NCBI RefSeq assembly: GCF_020071995.1
Contig: NZ_JABWTK010000002.1
Location: 124,001 to 188,000 of the forward strand
Source: Planococcus chinensis
GTDB taxonomy: Bacteria > Bacillota > Bacilli > Bacillales_A > Planococcaceae
Direction: 5' to 3'
Length of the DNA: 64,000 nucleotides
In this document: one piece after another, positions 16,944 to 25,993 of the stretch
How the letters are laid out: every line of letters starts with the position of its first letter
How positions within the stretch are numbered: position 1 is the first letter of the stretch
Notes under the pieces: model-generated
Told to the model about the DNA's origin: nothing
What the model saw: only the letters and a program-made list of their open reading frames with translations
Database searches by the model: none
Position numbers and translations under genes: made by a program

Positions 16944-18002
16944 ATGTTTAAGTGGCTGAACAAAAAGGTGTTAACGATTGTTTTGGTTATTACAATCGCT
17001 GTTTTACTGGCAATATACATACTCCCCATTTCTATTCCCTTAATTATCGCTTTACTCGTTGCGATTTTCCTTGAACCTTTTGTAAAATTCGTCCAAAGAA
17101 AAGCGAAATGGAAACGAAAAACCGCAGTCATCACTGTATTCATTGCATTTCTTGTAATCGTTTCGGCCATCCTCTACTGGACAGTAACCCGTTTGTTTGG
17201 AAAACTGATCGAGTTTTCCCAAAGCGTGCCGGATTACATTAATTCACTGACTGACATGTGGAACGAAGTACAGGCAGTTTTCTTGCGCTCGACTGAAGAC
17301 ATGCCGATGGAAGTTAGTTCGTCGATCGAAACGGAATTGGCAGGTTTTCTGACCAGCACCCGCGATTGGATTCTATCTATTGTCAATTATGATACCATCA
17401 CCGGACTTCTGACGGGAATCCCTTCATTTTTGGTTAGTTTTATCGTCTTTTTGATCGCATTGTTCTTATTCATGCTCGAATTATTGAATTTGAAAGAAAT
17501 GCTGTTCAATCGGTTAAAAGAGCAGACTGCGGAAAAAGTCCGTTTTATGGCCGCCCGCTTAAATAATGTGATTTTTGGTTTTCTAAAAGCGCAATTTTTG
17601 GTAAGCGTCATTATATTTTTGGTGTCTTTGCTCGCCTTATTATTCATCGCACCGGAATATGCTATTGCAATGTCGTTGTTCATCTGGTTGATCGACTTTA
17701 TTCCAATACTCGGCTCTATTATCGTGTTAACCCCTTGGTTTATCTATCAGTTTATTATCGGCGATATTGTCCAGGGAACGCAATTGGCCATCCTGGCTTT
17801 GGTATTATTGATCATTCGGAGAACTGTAGAACCCAAAGTCATGGGATCGCAGATCGGCCTATCCCCTCTTGCCACATTGGTGGCAATGTACATCGGCCTT
17901 CAATTGATTGGACCGCTCGGCTTTTTTGTCGGCCCCTTATTCGTCATTCTCTTCACATCAGCACGGGAAGCGGGCATGATTAAAATTGATTTCAAGATTT
18001 AA
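16944..18002 (+). CDS. AI-2E family (PerM-like) transporter
   Basis: A 352-residue multipass membrane protein of the AI-2E exporter/PerM family, with about eight membrane segments: two at the N-terminus (about 8-50), one near 60-85, then five to six in the second half. The conserved SLFIWLIDFIPILGSIIVLTPW and GSQIGLSPLATLVAMYIGLQLIGPLGFFVGP segments identify the family. Substrates are mostly unproven. The ATG at 16944 follows AAGGAGGTTGAAC; a TTG two codons earlier overlaps the ribosome site. Two TATAAT-like boxes lie just upstream. Confidence 0.88.
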   Translation: MFKWLNKKVLTIVLVITIAVLLAIYILPISIPLIIALLVAIFLEPFVKFVQRKAKWKRKTAVITVFIAFLVIVSAILYWTVTRLFGKLIEFSQSVPDYINSLTDMWNEVQAVFLRSTEDMPMEVSSSIETELAGFLTSTRDWILSIVNYDTITGLLTGIPSFLVSFIVFLIALFLFMLELLNLKEMLFNRLKEQTAEKVRFMAARLNNVIFGFLKAQFLVSVIIFLVSLLALLFIAPEYAIAMSLFIWLIDFIPILGSIIVLTPWFIYQFIIGDIVQGTQLAILALVLLIIRRTVEPKVMGSQIGLSPLATLVAMYIGLQLIGPLGFFVGPLFVILFTSAREAGMIKIDFKI

Positions 18003-18051
18003 TCTGAAGAATCTCTTTACCGACAGTCATTTCCCATTAATTGAAGGCATA

Positions 18052-18081
18052 AAAAAAAGAACCTGAGAAGGTTCTTTTTTT
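18052..18081. terminator. Bidirectional terminator between the AI-2E transporter and the DUF420 gene
   Basis: AAAAAAAGAACCT / AGGTTCTTTTTTT perfect stem with a GAGA loop, giving T7 in both directions. The minus-strand gene's stop overlaps its edge. Confidence 0.88.
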
Positions 18082-18541
18082 ATCCACCTAATATTGCTTT
18101 GAAAACTGAAGTGGTGTGCCCGCCTTCATAAATTACGTATAGCAACAGGTATACGACTACGCCCGTGATGGCAGTGAAAAACCAGATGACGCTCGTAATT
18201 GGCCCTAACTTACGGTGTTTTTCAAGACGGTTTTTTAACCCAAGCCAAATCGTGATTAATCCCATAACCCCGCCGGTAGTAGCCAAACAGATATGGAAAA
18301 TCAGGAATATGGTGTAGATAAGCTTATATTCATCAGGTCCCCCAAATGCGGTGTTTCCAACGAAAATCGTACGGGACATGTAGATAATGAAAAATGTCAA
18401 TGCGGCAGCACCTGCTGCCAGCATTACTTTTTTATGTGCTTCGATGTTGCGTCGGCGGATCAAATACCAGCCAATCGCTACTAGAACGGCACTTAATACG
18501 ATGAAAAAGGTACTGATGGTCGGTAATAGCGGCAAATTCAT
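18080..18541 (-). CDS. yozB: DUF420 family membrane protein (YozB; CtaM-like oxidase assembly factor)
   Basis: A 153-residue membrane protein with about four to five membrane segments and several conserved histidines (near residues 36, 100, 115 and 143), as in DUF420/YozB. A Staphylococcus member, CtaM, is reported as needed for terminal oxidase function, and the position directly after ctaG supports an oxidase-assembly role. It starts 24 nt after the ctaG stop on the same strand, so probably shares its transcript. Confidence 0.85.
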   Translation of the reverse strand: MNLPLLPTISTFFIVLSAVLVAIGWYLIRRRNIEAHKKVMLAAGAAALTFFIIYMSRTIFVGNTAFGGPDEYKLIYTIFLIFHICLATTGGVMGLITIWLGLKNRLEKHRKLGPITSVIWFFTAITGVVVYLLLYVIYEGGHTTSVFKAILGG

Positions 18542-18565
18542 ACTATAGTTTCTCCTTTGGCTTCT

Positions 18566-19489
18566 TTAAGCATTATGTCTGTGTAAGGCCATATTCTTTC
18601 TGTCTTCAATCGTTTTTGCAGTAATTTCATCAGCATTTTTGTTTTCGTTTCTCAGCCATTCATAGAAAACGAGCCACAGGAATACCGTAAAGATCAATTC
18701 CTGCACCACTTTCATGGTAATGCCGCCTGTCCGCTGATCTTCAAGCGCCGACATATTGGTAAACAGTTCCGGACCGGTCAAGCCGAGCTGAGCAAGTGTA
18801 CCCGCTGGCACACATAGTGCCATGGCTTGCTGCCATGCCTGGCCATCTGTATAAGTGGCATAGAAGGCTGTATCGCTGAAAATAATCAATGCACAGGCAG
18901 GCGTGATCAATACGCTTAACCCGAATAAGTACGCAAGCTTTTTCAATCCATGGAACTTATAAGCGCCTTCCAGATTGTTGACAACTGGCCACCAGTAAAG
19001 CAAAGCCGAACCGAACAGAAGGATGCTGACAGCTGCATGCAATAATGAATTCATTTTTACAAAATCGAAAATTAAGGGAATATGGTAAAAAGAAAATACC
19101 ATTCCAAAAATAATGATAGCTAGCATAGGTTTCGTGAATAAATCAAACAACGGCTTAATGACAGGGCGATTGATGATTGCTCGCCATAGCCAAGAAGGAG
19201 TGCCCATGATAAGTAGCGGCGGAACTAAAAGAACCAGAAATGCCATTTGGAACATATGCATGGAGAAAATGATATGGCCAAGCAAATCGATTGGCGCCCC
19301 TTTGATTATATACAGTAAAAGCACACCTGAAACAAACAGAAGCGCTTCTTTTTGTTTCAGCGGCTCGCTGTCTTTAAACTTGTCTCTCCATTTTACGGTA
19401 ACCAAAAAATATAAGATCGTAATTAATACGAGGACTCCCAAGAAGTATGGACTCCATAAAGCCTGAAATCCAAATATACTAATCGGCAT
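18566..19489 (-). CDS. ctaG: Cytochrome c oxidase assembly factor CtaG (caa3 type)
   Basis: A 307-residue polytopic protein of the caa3_CtaG family, about seven membrane segments. It includes HIIFSMHMFQMAFLVLLVPP with paired histidines, FSFYHIPLIFDF, and GGITMKVVQELIFTVFLWLVFYEWL near the C-terminus. It is required for caa3 oxidase assembly in Bacillus, probably in copper-centre formation. It sits directly downstream of the ctaBCDEF operon but has its own near-consensus promoter after the ctaF terminator. Confidence 0.94.
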   Translation of the reverse strand: MPISIFGFQALWSPYFLGVLVLITILYFLVTVKWRDKFKDSEPLKQKEALLFVSGVLLLYIIKGAPIDLLGHIIFSMHMFQMAFLVLLVPPLLIMGTPSWLWRAIINRPVIKPLFDLFTKPMLAIIIFGMVFSFYHIPLIFDFVKMNSLLHAAVSILLFGSALLYWWPVVNNLEGAYKFHGLKKLAYLFGLSVLITPACALIIFSDTAFYATYTDGQAWQQAMALCVPAGTLAQLGLTGPELFTNMSALEDQRTGGITMKVVQELIFTVFLWLVFYEWLRNENKNADEITAKTIEDRKNMALHRHNA

Positions 19490-19521
19490 GCCAGCATACC
19501 TCCTTTTTCTTAAGTACCCCC

Positions 19522-19550
19522 ATTATATAGTGTGGAAGTAGGTATATCAA
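19522..19550 (-). promoter_or_regulatory. Promoter of ctaG
   Basis: Minus-strand TTGATA (19545-19550), 17-bp spacer, exact TATAAT (19522-19527), about 30 bp before the ctaG start. Confidence 0.85.
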
Positions 19551-19710
19551 TGAACGAACTATGACAATTGGCGAAAGATAAACACTGGTTCCCTGACAGA
19601 ATGATAGAATGCATTCTCAAAGGAATTCTCGGATCTGATTAATGTTAGCGCGAAAGCATAAATGCAAAAACCATTATGAGGAATGGCTGCAATTGATAAT
19701 TATAACATGC

Positions 19711-19748
19711 AAAAAAACCCCGCATACCTTTACAGGCATGCGGGGTTT
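19711..19748 (-). terminator. Terminator of the ctaBCDEF operon
   Basis: AAACCCCGCAT-CC / GG-ATGCGGGGTTT stem (one mismatch), then T7 on the minus strand. The rest of 19551-19710 shows no gene. Confidence 0.88.
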
Positions 19749-19758
19749 AAGTTTTATT

Positions 19759-20091
19759 TTACCACCAAACAATTGTTACCAATGCAAGAATTGTAATAAA
19801 GGCAACAAACATGCCGCTGAACATAAAGAACGCGACCATGCCATGACCTTTATTGCTCATGTGCATAAAGTGATACAACTGAAGCACGACTTGAACAGCT
19901 GCCAACAATAAAATAATTGGTGTGATCAAGTAAGGTGAGAAATCAGCTGCAACCGTTGTAAATGCAATCAATGTCAAGAAAATCATCATTGCAAATGAAG
20001 TCAGCTGGTTGCGCATCTCTTTTGCCCGTTGACGGCGGATGTATTGATATTCTGCTTGTGATCTAACATGCGTATGTGTGTCATGTGCCAT
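19759..20091 (-). CDS. ctaF: Cytochrome c oxidase subunit IV (CtaF)
   Basis: A 110-residue small oxidase subunit with a His-rich N-terminus (MAHDTHTHVRSQAEYQYIRR) and three membrane segments (about 28-48, 55-75, 85-108). LQLYHFMHMSNKGHGMVAFFM is typical of the prokaryotic subunit IV family. It starts one nt after the ctaE stop and is the last gene before the operon terminator. Confidence 0.94.
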   Translation of the reverse strand: MAHDTHTHVRSQAEYQYIRRQRAKEMRNQLTSFAMMIFLTLIAFTTVAADFSPYLITPIILLLAAVQVVLQLYHFMHMSNKGHGMVAFFMFSGMFVAFITILALVTIVWW

Positions 20092-20092
20092 A

Positions 20093-20719
20093 TTAACCGA
20101 TCACTCCCATCAAATAGACGACAGTAAAGATGAAAACCCATACTACGTCGATAAAATGCCAGTATAACGCTACAAGATAGAATTTTGGTGCGTTGTAAGT
20201 ATTTAATCCACGTTTAGCGTTGCGGAGCATCAAAGCGATGAACCAGCTAAGACCGAATACTACGTGAGCACCGTGAGTTCCGACAAGCGTGTAGAATGCA
20301 GCACTGAAGGCACTATGCGTATAGCCAAAACCAAGATGCACATAGTGGTTAAACTCATAAATTTCCAATCCAAGGAAAGTTGCTCCTAGTAACACAGTTA
20401 CCATGAGCCAAGCTTGCATCGCCTTAAAGTTATGGTTCTTCATATGGTACATTGCATAAACACTCGTCAAAGACGAAGTCAAAAGAATCATTGTCATCGC
20501 AAACACTAATGGAAGTTCAAACAATCCCGATGCTGTAAATTCCATTCCGCTTGGCCCCTTATCTTTAAGAGCCAAATACGTAGCGAAAAGTGAAGCAAAC
20601 GTTACGGTTTCAGCCGCCAGCAAAAGCCAGAAGCCGATAAACTTATTCTTCCCTTCCATTGTAGCAGTTTCAGGATGATCGGGCCAAGTTTGTGGGGTAT
20701 ATTTCTTATTTAGATCCAT
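20093..20719 (-). CDS. ctaE: Cytochrome c oxidase subunit III (CtaE)
   Basis: A 208-residue subunit III with five membrane segments. Signatures are NKFIGFWLLLAAETVTFASLF, YTLVGTHGAHVVFGL and YWHFIDVVWVFIFTVVYL. It is the short, five-helix bacterial form. Its first 14 bp overlap the end of ctaD, implying coupled translation. Confidence 0.96.
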   Translation of the reverse strand: MDLNKKYTPQTWPDHPETATMEGKNKFIGFWLLLAAETVTFASLFATYLALKDKGPSGMEFTASGLFELPLVFAMTMILLTSSLTSVYAMYHMKNHNFKAMQAWLMVTVLLGATFLGLEIYEFNHYVHLGFGYTHSAFSAAFYTLVGTHGAHVVFGLSWFIALMLRNAKRGLNTYNAPKFYLVALYWHFIDVVWVFIFTVVYLMGVIG

Positions 20720-22592
20720 TCACATTACCCCCTTTAGCGTCTTTGATCAAATCTTCTTTAGAGATATGGAATCCAAGATCATCTTTCAACGAACGCAATA
20801 GCATCGAACCGAAAGTGATCAATAATCCAAGGATAAGCACTGGAAGTGGCCAAGATTTATCTCCATCCAGGAAGTAAAGCGCACCAAATGAAGCAACGAA
20901 CAAACCAAATGACATAATTATAGGAATAATAGAGCCGTTTGGCATGTGAATTTCTTCTAATGGTTCAGCATAGAGCATGCCTTCTTTGTTGCCTTCCATT
21001 TTCTCGATCCAGTATGTATCCAGACCGCGTACTAATGGAGTTTGTGCAAAGTTATAAAACGGCGGCGGTGATGGGATTGCCCACTCAAGAGTACGGCCAT
21101 CTTCCCACGGGTCATTGCCGACACGTTCGTTTTTAATAGTAGTAAGTACTACGTTGATCAATAATACGATAACACCGATAGCCATGAACAACGCACCAAC
21201 AGAACTGATGGCGTTGAATAAATCCCAGCCCTGGTCAGCGCCGAACGTATAAACGCGTCGCGGCATCCCCATCAGGCCTAAGAAATGCTGGATAAAGAAT
21301 GTTAAGTGGAAACCGATAAAGAAGAACCAGAAAGTAATTTTTCCTAATTTTTCGCTAAGCATTGTACCGAACATTTTTGGCCAGTATAGGTGTGTAGCTG
21401 CAAAAATTGCAAGTACAACCCCACCAACGATAACGTAATGGAAATGCGCAACGATAAAGTAAGAGTCATGCAATTGGTAATCCAGAGGAGCAATCGCTTG
21501 CATAACCCCGGTTACCCCACCTGCAACGAACGAAGGGATAAAGGCAATCGCATAAATCATTGGTGTCGTGAATTTAATGCTGCCTCCCCAAATGGTCAAT
21601 AGCCAGTTGAAGATTTTAACCCCTGTCGGAACAGCAATAATCATAGTCGCCAATGCAAATACTGCGTTTGCTGTTGGCCCAAGACCTACTGTAAACATGT
21701 GGTGAGCCCAAACCATGAATCCGTAGAAACCGATCAGGATTGTGGCGAATACAAGCGCAGTGTAACCAAACAAACGCTTGCGAGAGAAAATAGCAAAAAT
21801 CTCAGAGAAAATACCGAAAGCCGGCAAAATCAGAATGTAAACCTCAGGGTGACCAAAAATCCAGAATAAATGCTCCCAGATAATCGTGTTACCACCGTTT
21901 GCTACATCAAAGAAGTTTGCACCAAACATACGGTCAAATACCATAAAGAAGAGACCGATTGTCAATGGAGGGAAAGCCAGCAAAATCAATGCTGAAGCCA
22001 CAAAAGTCGTCCATGTGAACAATGGCATTCTCATGTAAGTCATACCTGGAGCACGCATATTGATAATCGTAACAAGGAAGTTAATCCCGGAAATCAGCGT
22101 ACCAAAACCGGAAATCGTTAATCCAAGAGTGTAAAAGTCAATCCCATGTCCTTCCGATGCGAGTGCCAAGGATGCATAGTTTGTCCAACCAGCATCAGGG
22201 GCGCCGCCCATAAACCATGAAAGGTTCAAGAAGATTCCACCAAAGAAGAACAACCAGAATCCAAGTGAATTCAAGAATGGAAATGCTACGTCACGAGCAC
22301 CAATTTGTAATGGCATGACCGCATTCATAAACGCGAGCAAAATTGGCATCGCAGCCAGGAAAATCATTGTTGTCCCGTGCATCGTCAATACTTCGTTATA
22401 AGTACCCGCGCTTAGGAAATCATTTCCGGCTTTCATTAGCTGGATTCGGATTAACATCGCTTCAATACCACCGATCAGGAAGAACAAACCTCCTGATGCG
22501 AGATAAAGATGTGCGATTTTTTTATGGTCTACTGTTGTCAAGTAGTCCCATATCATTGCACCGAAGCCCTGTTTTTGAGCAATAGAACTCAC
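20706..22592 (-). CDS. ctaD: Cytochrome c oxidase subunit I (CtaD, caa3 type)
   Basis: The 628-residue catalytic subunit of the haem-copper oxidase, reducing O2 to water with proton pumping. Visible are TVDHKKIAHLYLASG at the N-terminus, LTMHGTTMIFLAAMP (haem a ligand region), FGHPEVYILILPAFG (Cu-B His and cross-linked Tyr), MVWAHHMFTVG (two further Cu-B His) and HDSYFIVAHFHYVIVGG (haem ligands). The C-terminal extension (about residues 530-628) carries extra membrane segments, as in Bacillus CtaD. Confidence 0.98.
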   Translation of the reverse strand: MSSIAQKQGFGAMIWDYLTTVDHKKIAHLYLASGGLFFLIGGIEAMLIRIQLMKAGNDFLSAGTYNEVLTMHGTTMIFLAAMPILLAFMNAVMPLQIGARDVAFPFLNSLGFWLFFFGGIFLNLSWFMGGAPDAGWTNYASLALASEGHGIDFYTLGLTISGFGTLISGINFLVTIINMRAPGMTYMRMPLFTWTTFVASALILLAFPPLTIGLFFMVFDRMFGANFFDVANGGNTIIWEHLFWIFGHPEVYILILPAFGIFSEIFAIFSRKRLFGYTALVFATILIGFYGFMVWAHHMFTVGLGPTANAVFALATMIIAVPTGVKIFNWLLTIWGGSIKFTTPMIYAIAFIPSFVAGGVTGVMQAIAPLDYQLHDSYFIVAHFHYVIVGGVVLAIFAATHLYWPKMFGTMLSEKLGKITFWFFFIGFHLTFFIQHFLGLMGMPRRVYTFGADQGWDLFNAISSVGALFMAIGVIVLLINVVLTTIKNERVGNDPWEDGRTLEWAIPSPPPFYNFAQTPLVRGLDTYWIEKMEGNKEGMLYAEPLEEIHMPNGSIIPIIMSFGLFVASFGALYFLDGDKSWPLPVLILGLLITFGSMLLRSLKDDLGFHISKEDLIKDAKGGNVNGSK

Positions 22593-22625
22593 AATGTAAA
22601 CCTCCCTTTTTTAAGCCTGTCTCTT

Positions 22626-23723
22626 TTACTTTTCAACGGATAAAGACATCAAGTAAGCGGCAAGGGCATCAAGCTCTTGCTCAGTGAAATCTTTCCCGTC
22701 GTTCAAAGATTTAGGATCAGGCATTAAGTTGCCTGGCTTGTATTGTTGTGGATCAGCGATCCATTTTTTAAGATTTTCTTCGTTATGTTCCATGAAGCCT
22801 GCTACACGGTTGCGGTCGCCGAATGTTGCTACGTTCGGTCCCTGCATAATCCCGCCTTCTCCTGAACCTGAAACTGCGTGGCAAGCGATACAGCCAGCGC
22901 CTTCAAGACCGAAAAGCTGTTCTCCTTCTTGCGCAAGTGCACCTTCAGCTGGAGTAGCTTCTTCTTGCATTGCTGCTACCCATGAATCGAAATCATCACG
23001 GTTCATCGATTTCACTTTGAAATCCATTAACGCGTGGGATGGACCACAAAGCTCAGCACATTTTCCGTAGAAAACGCCGTCTTCAAGTTCCGCAGATTCC
23101 TGATCAAAGGTTAAGTAAAATGTGTTTACGTTTTCCGGGTTAGCATCCAATTTACCGCCAATGGATGGAATCCAGAATGAGTGCTTAACATCAGCCGCGA
23201 TCAAGTTAAAGTAAACTCTCTCGCCTGTAGGGACAACTAATTCCTGAGCGGTTACAATTCCTTGTTCAGGGTATTCGAATTCCCACCAGTATAATTTAGC
23301 TGTTACGTTGACTGTCAAATGAGTCATGTTTTCTCCATCTTCAGCTTGTACATCCATTGTCGAAACATCCGCTAAATCAAATGTTGAATAAACGGTTGGA
23401 ACTGCAAGGATCAAAAGCAATACGATTGGAATGGAAGTCCATAAAAATTCAAGTCTTGCGCTTCCTTCGACTTGTTCAGGGATAAGATCTTCCCCAACTT
23501 TTGAACGGCGGAATTTGAAAATTGCCAAAACGTAGATAATCGTTACGACAAGAATGACAAATGCCATTACTATCGAAGACAAGATCAGTAAGTTAAATTG
23601 ATCTTGAGCTACTTCGCCAGCGGGTATTAATGTAGAAATTTCTTCTCTACCGCAACCTGCAAGAAAGACGACCAATGCAGTCATCAATGCGAAAAGGCGC
23701 CATTTTTTGAGCCCTTTATTCAT
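22626..23723 (-). CDS. ctaC: Cytochrome c oxidase subunit II with fused cytochrome c domain (CtaC)
   Basis: A 365-residue lipoprotein-type subunit II. The signal peptide ends in VFLAGC, with the modified cysteine at 24. Two membrane segments follow, then the periplasm-facing Cu-A domain with YGKCAELCGPSHALMDF. The C-terminal about 95 residues form a cytochrome c domain with the haem motif CIACH and axial Met in GNLMPDP. This fusion defines the caa3 class, which oxidises cytochrome c or a membrane-bound equivalent. It is the gene after ctaB in the same operon. Confidence 0.97.
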   Translation of the reverse strand: MNKGLKKWRLFALMTALVVFLAGCGREEISTLIPAGEVAQDQFNLLILSSIVMAFVILVVTIIYVLAIFKFRRSKVGEDLIPEQVEGSARLEFLWTSIPIVLLLILAVPTVYSTFDLADVSTMDVQAEDGENMTHLTVNVTAKLYWWEFEYPEQGIVTAQELVVPTGERVYFNLIAADVKHSFWIPSIGGKLDANPENVNTFYLTFDQESAELEDGVFYGKCAELCGPSHALMDFKVKSMNRDDFDSWVAAMQEEATPAEGALAQEGEQLFGLEGAGCIACHAVSGSGEGGIMQGPNVATFGDRNRVAGFMEHNEENLKKWIADPQQYKPGNLMPDPKSLNDGKDFTEQELDALAAYLMSLSVEK

Positions 23724-23776
23724 AGCTTTTCATACCCCTCTCTCATTTAAAAAATTTTGTTCTGCAATGTTGGAAA

Positions 23777-24694
23777 CTAGACAAAGACAGCAAAAATGAT
23801 CATCGAAACAAATAGGATGGTCATATAATTCAACGAATAGATGAACATTGTCTTTGCCCATTTCAAATCATCTTTTACATTGAAGCCTCGAATGGCGAGT
23901 ACCAGCCAACCGATATTCAGCAATGTCGCTAAGATGATGAAGCTTATTCCGAGATCCATTAACAGGAATGGCAGAGGGAACAGCAGCAAAACCCAGGCAA
24001 GCATAGATTTCTTAGTGCGGTGGAAGCCTTTGACCACAGGCAGCATCGGAATGCCGGCTGCACGGTATTCTTCAGTGCGCTTCATAGCCAATGCATAAAA
24101 ATGTGGCGGCTGCCAAACGAACATAATCAAGAATAATGCCCATGCGCCCCAGCCGAGCGTCGGTTCAACTGCAGCCCACCCGATTAGCGGCGGAATGGCT
24201 CCCGATATGCTCCCTACAATTGTGTTGCCGACATGTTTTCTCTTGGACCACATGGAATAGAGGACTACGTAAGCCAAAATTCCCGCAATCCCGAACAAAC
24301 CAGCAGAGACAGAAGCAGAGAACAAAAATAATTCGCCTATAACGATGAAAAACGAAGCGAGCGCTAAGACAGCAGACGGTTTGAATCTTCCTGTTACAGT
24401 TGGACGCGCTTTCTTACTCGCCATCAATGGATCGATGTCCATGTCAATGTAGTTATTCATCGCAGCAGAACCCGCTATGATGAGTGCAGACCCGACCAAT
24501 GTATAAACGAGGATGTCCATCTCCTGCAGGAAATGTCTGTCGGAAAACTGAAACGCGAGCCACAGTCCCGTAAAGACGGTAATTAAATTGGAATTTACAA
24601 TTCCGATTTTGATCAACGCGAGAAAATCCTGGAGAAAAGTGGTGGTTTCGGCTGCTTCATGAGTTTCCGCAGACAAAGACCGGCTGTTTGACAT
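23777..24694 (-). CDS. ctaB: Protoheme IX farnesyltransferase (heme O synthase)
   Basis: A 305-residue UbiA-family prenyltransferase that adds the farnesyl group to haem B. The two Asp-rich regions are visible as NNYIDMDIDPLMASKKARPTV and ALAMKRTEEYRAAGIPMLPV, among about nine membrane segments. The start MSNSRSLS is chosen because AAAGGAGGGGG lies 6-7 nt upstream; a longer frame begins upstream of that site. It is the first gene of ctaBCDEF, divergent from ctaA. Confidence 0.96.
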   Translation of the reverse strand: MSNSRSLSAETHEAAETTTFLQDFLALIKIGIVNSNLITVFTGLWLAFQFSDRHFLQEMDILVYTLVGSALIIAGSAAMNNYIDMDIDPLMASKKARPTVTGRFKPSAVLALASFFIVIGELFLFSASVSAGLFGIAGILAYVVLYSMWSKRKHVGNTIVGSISGAIPPLIGWAAVEPTLGWGAWALFLIMFVWQPPHFYALAMKRTEEYRAAGIPMLPVVKGFHRTKKSMLAWVLLLFPLPFLLMDLGISFIILATLLNIGWLVLAIRGFNVKDDLKWAKTMFIYSLNYMTILFVSMIIFAVFV

Positions 24695-24882
24695 ATAACC
24701 CCCTCCTTTCAAAGTTGTAAGCATATTCCGCTAACCATAACTATATCTAAATTCCAGTTGTTTTTCTACTTCAAACTGAAATTTCCCGATAAAAGCGATG
24801 ATTTTCATGTAATTTGCCTCAGAAATATGCTCTATTAATCATACCTTAGTGCACTAGTTATTTTAAGATAGAAAAAAATTTG

Positions 24883-24901
24883 TTTTTGAACAGTTTGTGA
24901 A
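24883..24901 (+). promoter_or_regulatory. Putative ResD-like binding sites upstream of ctaA
   Basis: Two direct repeats TTTTTGAA (24883-24890) and TTTGTGAA (24894-24901) lie 11 bp apart. The second resembles the TTTGTGAAT sequence described for ResD in B. subtilis, where ctaA and ctaB are ResD targets. They sit 54 bp upstream of the ctaA -35 box. Inferred. Confidence 0.4.
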
Positions 24902-24954
24902 GCCTTTCGTAATATGTCTAAATCTTGAAAGTTTCGGCTATTCCCCATTTTCCG

Positions 24955-24983
24955 TTGTGTTTTGCAGCGACTTTCGATATTAT
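24955..24983 (+). promoter_or_regulatory. Putative promoter of ctaA
   Basis: TTGTGT (24955-24960), 17-bp spacer, TATTAT (24978-24983), 60 bp before the start codon. The remainder of the 348-bp ctaB-ctaA gap holds no gene, and no clear ctaB promoter was found by eye. Confidence 0.6.
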
Positions 24984-25042
24984 CGAGTATGCAGGGAACG
25001 GACGTATAAATGAGTTTTAACATGAAAAAGTAGGTGACATTC

Positions 25043-25957
25043 TTGCAACAAGGTAAATATATAAAATGGTTTGCGGTAGCTGCGACCATCGGCATGCTAT
25101 TGATCTTGCTTGGCGGTGCACTTGTCACCAAAACCGAAAGCGGAATGGGCTGCGGCCGATCGTGGCCAAGCTGCAACGGGGAATTGATTCCAGAAAAAAT
25201 CACCGCTGAAGTCCTTATTGAATTTTCCCATCGCCTCGTTACTGGTGCAGTCGGCATCTTGATCGTCGTATTATCAGTATGGGCATGGAGAAAATATGGA
25301 CATATCCGTGAAACCAAATTTCTAGCCGTCATGGCCGTATTTTTTTTGGTCTTGCAAGCTTTGATCGGAGCCGCACAAGTATTATGGGGGCAAGGCGATT
25401 TCATTCTTGCACTTCACTTCGGAATCTCGCTGATTTCTTTTGCATCGGTGCTGCTTCTGACCTTGCTGATTTTTGAAGTCGACCGGAAATTCGATGCTGA
25501 CCGCTTGGTAATCGGAAGGAAATTAAGAATTCATACCATCGGAGTTACGCTTTATTCCTATATCGTTGTTTACACAGGGGCTCTTGTACGCCATACAGAT
25601 TCCAGTTTGATTTGTTCAGATTGGCCGCTATGCCGCAATGACCAGTTCGCTCTGCCAAACAATATGTATGAATGGGTTCAGATGGGGCATCGCTTTGCTG
25701 CGAGCATGATCGTATTGTGGCTGGGCTACATCGCCTGGCATGCGTTTAAAAACTACAAGGAACAGCGTGTCATTTATTGGGGTTGGATCATTGCCTTCAT
25801 CATCGTTGTGCTTCAAGCTACTACCGGCATGCTCGTAGTGTTGACCAAATTGAATTTGGCAGTGGCCCTTCTTCACTCGCTGCTGATTTCACTTTTGTTC
25901 GGATTGCTATGCTATATGATTCTGCTCGTTTCCAGAAGCAGAGCCAAAGCCAAATAA
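25043..25957 (+). CDS. ctaA: Heme A synthase
   Basis: A 304-residue haem O to haem A oxygenase with eight membrane segments. GGALVTKTESGMGCGRSWPSCNGELIP carries the conserved N-terminal cysteine pair, EFSHRLVTGAVG has a haem-ligand histidine, and a second half repeats the pattern (GALVRHTDSSLICSDWPLC; MGHRFAASMIV). Cysteine pairs of this type are conserved in Bacillus CtaA. The TTG at 25043 is preferred because AGGTGA lies 5 nt before it; a GTG nine nt earlier lies within that site. Confidence 0.96.
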   Translation: MQQGKYIKWFAVAATIGMLLILLGGALVTKTESGMGCGRSWPSCNGELIPEKITAEVLIEFSHRLVTGAVGILIVVLSVWAWRKYGHIRETKFLAVMAVFFLVLQALIGAAQVLWGQGDFILALHFGISLISFASVLLLTLLIFEVDRKFDADRLVIGRKLRIHTIGVTLYSYIVVYTGALVRHTDSSLICSDWPLCRNDQFALPNNMYEWVQMGHRFAASMIVLWLGYIAWHAFKNYKEQRVIYWGWIIAFIIVVLQATTGMLVVLTKLNLAVALLHSLLISLLFGLLCYMILLVSRSRAKAK

Positions 25958-25993
25958 AAACAGCCAGCGCATTTGCGCTGGCTGTTTTTTTAA
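25957..25993. terminator. Bidirectional terminator between ctaA and pyc
   Basis: Perfect stem AAAAACAGCCAGCGC / GCGCTGGCTGTTTTT with an ATTT loop. T-runs occur on both strands and both flanking stop codons touch the hairpin. Confidence 0.93.

Noticed and set aside
24835-25404. Long open frame opposite the start of ctaA and its upstream region
   Set aside because: Protein is Pro/Ser/Thr/Cys-rich without domain pattern, no ribosome site, and the other strand encodes a clear haem A synthase with promoter.
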